Origin: Terriglobales bacterium
GTDB lineage: Bacteria; Acidobacteriota; Terriglobia; Terriglobales; Acidobacteriaceae
Assembly (NCBI GenBank): GCA_015655365.1
Contig: JAATFE010000273.1
Span: 1 to 6,055 of the forward strand
Direction: 5' to 3'
Length of the DNA stretch: 6,055 nt
A program made the position numbers and the translations under genes. Shown piece after piece: positions 4,762-6,055 of this stretch (position 1 is the first letter of the stretch; each line of letters opens with the position of its first letter). Under the pieces are notes generated by a model. That model was not told where the DNA came from, ran no database searches, and saw only the letters and a program-made list of their open reading frames with translations.

Positions 4762-5580
4762 CTAACTGAGAGACAGGTCGGATGCAGGCGGGAGGGCAGA
4801 TGTCAACGTAGCCAGGACATCCGCGTCAATCCCTGTGGTCAGCGGGATTTGCTGCCGGCTCTGGAAGTTGTGCAGCGCTGTCAGGGTGCCAGGCCCGAGC
4901 ACTCCGTCGATGCCGTTGGGATTGAAGCCGAGCAGAAAGAGCGTCAACTGCCCGGCGCGGATGGTCAGGTCGGGAAGCCGGCGCGCATTTTGATAGAGCG
5001 CGTAAGCCTGGGCGAGATTTGTGTCGTAGCGATACTTGGCATAATCGGGGCCGTTGTAGCCGGCTGCGTAGGCTGCCCAGTTCCGGGTTTGAAGCGCATG
5101 TTGCAGTTTGTTGGCGAGGATATAGCCGACCACCGCTTGAAGCTGCCGATCCTCCGAGGCGGCCATGGCGGCCACCATGTCTTGCACGTTAGTGAAGCCA
5201 ACCGAGACGGCGTTGGAGCCAAGCACCTGGCCGAGCCCCCAGGAAGCGCTTTGGAGCGCGGCGTCCTGGGCGGAAGGATCGAGGCCGAAAGCCTTGCCCA
5301 GACGGCTGTACTGAAAGTCCCCGCCCACGCCATAGCCACCCGCGACCGGGTTACTTACATCGGGCGCGGTTGCGTCCCATGCGCCGTGGGTGTAGCGGGA
5401 GAAGAGGTGGCGCTCAAAGAGAATTTGCGGACGGCGGCTGCCGAAGTAACCGCAGCCTCTTGTTTCCACGTGCAGCATGGCCCAAAGGGTAGCCGCATCG
5501 ATGCCAAGAGCGGTCATCGCACTTTGAATGCCGTCATGGGTAAGTGGAGCAGCCGTGCAGGGAAAGGGCAGCGTTGCCAT
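4762..5580 (-). CDS. N-acetylmuramidase with C-terminal peptidoglycan-binding domain (endolysin-like)
   Basis: The 272-aa protein starts at the ATG at 5580, supported by AAAGGA 8 nt upstream; a TTG at 5634 would extend it by 18 residues but is less likely. Residues about 15-200 match the muramidase family formerly DUF3380. Family marks are LHVETRGCGYF with probable catalytic Glu39, PQILFERHLFSRYTHG (51-66), GGYG, SASWGLGQVLGSN (111-123), and the YNGPDYAKYRYDTNLAQAY region (175-193). Residues about 203-262 form a PG_binding_1 domain (LTLFLLGFNPNGIDGVLGPG, TALHNFQ, TGIDADVLATL). It should cleave MurNAc-GlcNAc bonds in peptidoglycan. There is no signal peptide, as in holin-dependent phage endolysins. 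The catalytic-then-binding order is the reverse of phage endolysins with an N-terminal binding domain. A small membrane protein follows after 62 bp. It is probably a phage-derived or domesticated lysis enzyme; that origin is inference. Confidence 0.9.
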   Translation of the reverse strand: MATLPFPCTAAPLTHDGIQSAMTALGIDAATLWAMLHVETRGCGYFGSRRPQILFERHLFSRYTHGAWDATAPDVSNPVAGGYGVGGDFQYSRLGKAFGLDPSAQDAALQSASWGLGQVLGSNAVSVGFTNVQDMVAAMAASEDRQLQAVVGYILANKLQHALQTRNWAAYAAGYNGPDYAKYRYDTNLAQAYALYQNARRLPDLTIRAGQLTLFLLGFNPNGIDGVLGPGTLTALHNFQSRQQIPLTTGIDADVLATLTSALPPASDLSLS

Positions 5581-5588
5581 GGCAGGAA

Positions 5589-5594
5589 TCCTTT
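5589..5594 (-). promoter_or_regulatory. Ribosome binding site of the muramidase gene
   Basis: AAAGGA on the minus strand lies 8 nt upstream of the ATG at 5580. This is the reason for preferring 5580 over the in-frame TTG at 5634. Confidence 0.7.
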
Positions 5595-5642
5595 CAGCAG
5601 ATGAGGCGACAGCGATCCGATATCTTTGGGGCAAACGAAAGG

Positions 5643-5654
5643 TCAGGGCCCTGA
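5643..5654. repeat. Perfect 12-bp palindrome in the muramidase leader
   Basis: TCAGGGCCCTGA is self-complementary with no loop, so it is more likely a DNA-binding site than an RNA hairpin. It lies about 63 bp upstream of the muramidase ATG. Just beyond it, CCGAG (5656-5660) and CTCGG (5671-5675) form a second short inverted repeat with a 10-nt loop. Confidence 0.4.
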
Positions 5655-5713
5655 ACCGAGAGAATGAAAACTCGGCTGCTGGGTACCGAAGGAAGAGCCG
5701 GCCTTACCCACTC

Positions 5714-5762
5714 AATAAAAAGTGCTGCCAACGAATCTTGCAAAATCGCTAAGATATGTCAA
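5714..5762 (-). promoter_or_regulatory. Candidate promoters of the muramidase gene
   Basis: Two overlapping options are visible on the minus strand. A consensus -35 TTGACA (5762-5757) is followed after 17 bp by AAGATT (5739-5734; 3 of 6). TTGCAA (5743-5738) is followed after 18 bp by TTTATT (5719-5714; 4 of 6). Either would give a leader of roughly 125-150 nt carrying the palindrome at 5643-5654. The AT-rich context supports a promoter somewhere here; the exact boxes are uncertain. Confidence 0.4.
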
Positions 5763-5797
5763 GAACAAATTCAAGAGATAGATATTAAAGTTACGTT

Positions 5798-5841
5798 ATT
5801 ATGCTACTCCACCGGTCCGACTCCATTGGAGCAAGCATAAT
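5798..5841. repeat. AT-rich hairpin-forming inverted repeat
   Basis: ATTATGCT (5798-5805) pairs with AGCATAAT (5834-5841). Inside it CTCCA (5807-5811) pairs with TGGAG (5827-5831), separated by one unpaired base on one side and two on the other. The loop is 15 nt and contains a second CTCCA, so CTCCA-T-TGGAG (5821-5831) is also a small palindrome. It could be a protein-binding site or part of an untranslated RNA. No U-tract follows. Confidence 0.45.
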
Positions 5842-5877
5842 CGGTATTCATGCGGTTTGCGCCAGGACAAAGACTGC

Positions 5878-5956
5878 ATCTTACTGATCCGGCCCAAAAG
5901 ATTTGCATCGTGCTTTCCCACCCTGTCGTATTTCTTATGGGCCGGATCAGTAAGAT
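5878..5956. repeat. Long near-perfect inverted repeat (19 bp perfect, 24 bp with one mismatch)
   Basis: Left arm 5878-5896 (begins ATCTTACTGATCC, ends GGCCCA) is the exact reverse complement of right arm 5938-5956. After one mismatch (5897/5937), AAGA (5898-5901) pairs with TCTT (5933-5936), giving 24-bp arms with a single mismatch around a 31-nt centre. Such length is far beyond chance in 6 kb. The GC-rich part is mid-stem and no U-tract follows on either side, so it is not a typical intrinsic terminator. Candidates are a REP- or MITE-like element, the joined ends of a decayed insertion element, a recombinase or regulator site, or a structured RNA. Confidence 0.85.
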
Positions 5957-5994
5957 CGTCGCTGGTGTGTGCCGGAGTTTTCACAAGCAGGTTA

Positions 5995-6023
5995 TTGATT
6001 CTGTCACAGCAAATAGCTATACT
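5995..6023 (+). promoter_or_regulatory. Sigma70-type promoter reading out of the window
   Basis: TTGATT (5995-6000; 4 of 6) and TATACT (6018-6023; 5 of 6) are separated by exactly 17 bp in an AT-rich stretch. This is the best promoter match in the window. Transcription would start near 6030 and run rightwards into a gene or RNA beyond the edge. Confidence 0.6.
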
Positions 6024-6037
6024 CCGCATCGTTGCGG
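6024..6037. repeat. Short inverted repeat over the predicted transcription start
   Basis: CCGCA (6024-6028) and TGCGG (6033-6037) flank TCGT directly after the -10 box, spanning the predicted start near 6030. The position suits a repressor operator better than an RNA hairpin. Being only 5 bp per arm, it may be chance. Confidence 0.25.
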
Positions 6038-6055
6038 CTGAATCTCCAATTGCGC

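Larger units (their letters stand above)
5581..6055. other. 475-bp gene-free, AT-richer structured intergenic region
   Basis: No open frame here looks like a real gene. The two longest frames at the right (5850-6041 plus, 5799-6029 minus) both run through the inverted repeat and give mirror-like peptides (LTDPAQK...GRISK and LTDPAHK...GRISK), as expected of antisense readings of a palindrome. From left to right the region holds the muramidase leader with a 12-bp palindrome, candidate leftward promoters, tandem TCAAGA boxes (5759-5764 and 5771-5776), an AT-rich hairpin, the long inverted repeat, and a rightward promoter. Confidence 0.7.

Noticed and set aside
4849..5604. 251-aa plus-strand frame opposite the muramidase
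   Set aside because: It is antisense to a gene with clear conserved domains, and its own sequence matches no family.
5878..5956. Inverted repeat as an intrinsic terminator
   Set aside because: No U-tract follows on either strand, the loop is over 30 nt, and no gene ends next to it.
5878..5956. Inverted repeat as an invertible switch or an integron attC site
   Set aside because: The centre is too short for ordinary site-specific inversion, and no attC core or integrase gene is visible.
5995..6008. TTGAT...TCACA as a second Crp/Fnr operator at the right edge
   Set aside because: The TGA and TCA cores are 5 bp apart, not 6, so the half-sites are out of register; the TTGATT is better explained as a -35 box.
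5850..6041. 63-aa plus-strand open frame near the right edge
   Set aside because: It runs straight through the inverted repeat, and the minus strand gives a similar peptide there; there is no ribosome site and no recognisable domain.

Overview
The window looks like a piece of chromosome from a GC-rich Gram-negative bacterium. A Kdo transferase (waaA), needed for lipopolysaccharide, lies at the left edge. The gene mix and protein style suggest a soil Acidobacteriota-type genome, but no rRNA or other phylogenetic marker is present, so this is an inference. Seven or eight genes are densely packed up to about position 5580. They are followed by an AT-richer, gene-free stretch to the right edge.

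Layout. (a) 1-355, minus: N-terminal part of waaA, cut by the window edge. (b) 412-1062, plus: an exported protein of unknown function, divergent from waaA. (c) 2464-1090, minus: a probable transcription unit of pncA (nicotinamidase), a two-helix small membrane protein of 86 aa, and queD (6-carboxytetrahydropterin synthase). (d) 2601-3686, plus: a polytopic 4Fe-4S ferredoxin-type membrane protein of the NapH/CcoG kind, followed by a Crp/Fnr-family regulator (3739-4443). A TGA-N6-TCA operator-like site sits at the class II activator position in front of the Fe-S gene. (e) 5580-4447, minus: a cytoplasmic-type N-acetylmuramidase with a C-terminal peptidoglycan-binding domain, then a one-helix small membrane protein whose 3' end appears frameshifted. 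(f) 5581-6055: no convincing gene, but several structured DNA elements. These include a long, nearly perfect inverted repeat (5878-5956), an AT-rich hairpin (5798-5841), a 12-bp palindrome (5643-5654), and a good sigma70-type promoter (5995-6023) reading out of the window.

How the genes may work together. The Fe-S membrane protein and the Crp/Fnr regulator form the most coherent functional pair: a membrane electron-transfer or metal-cofactor assembly protein beside its likely regulator, with a matching operator. The muramidase and the small membrane protein downstream look like an endolysin-type pair, possibly a domesticated phage lysis remnant, although no phage structural or recombinase genes are in view. 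pncA and queD are housekeeping cofactor and nucleoside genes with no obvious shared pathway.

Nothing here can be firmly called a new system. The best leads are the inverted repeat near the right edge, the regulator/operator/Fe-S protein arrangement, and the muramidase/small-membrane-protein pair with its disrupted 3' end.
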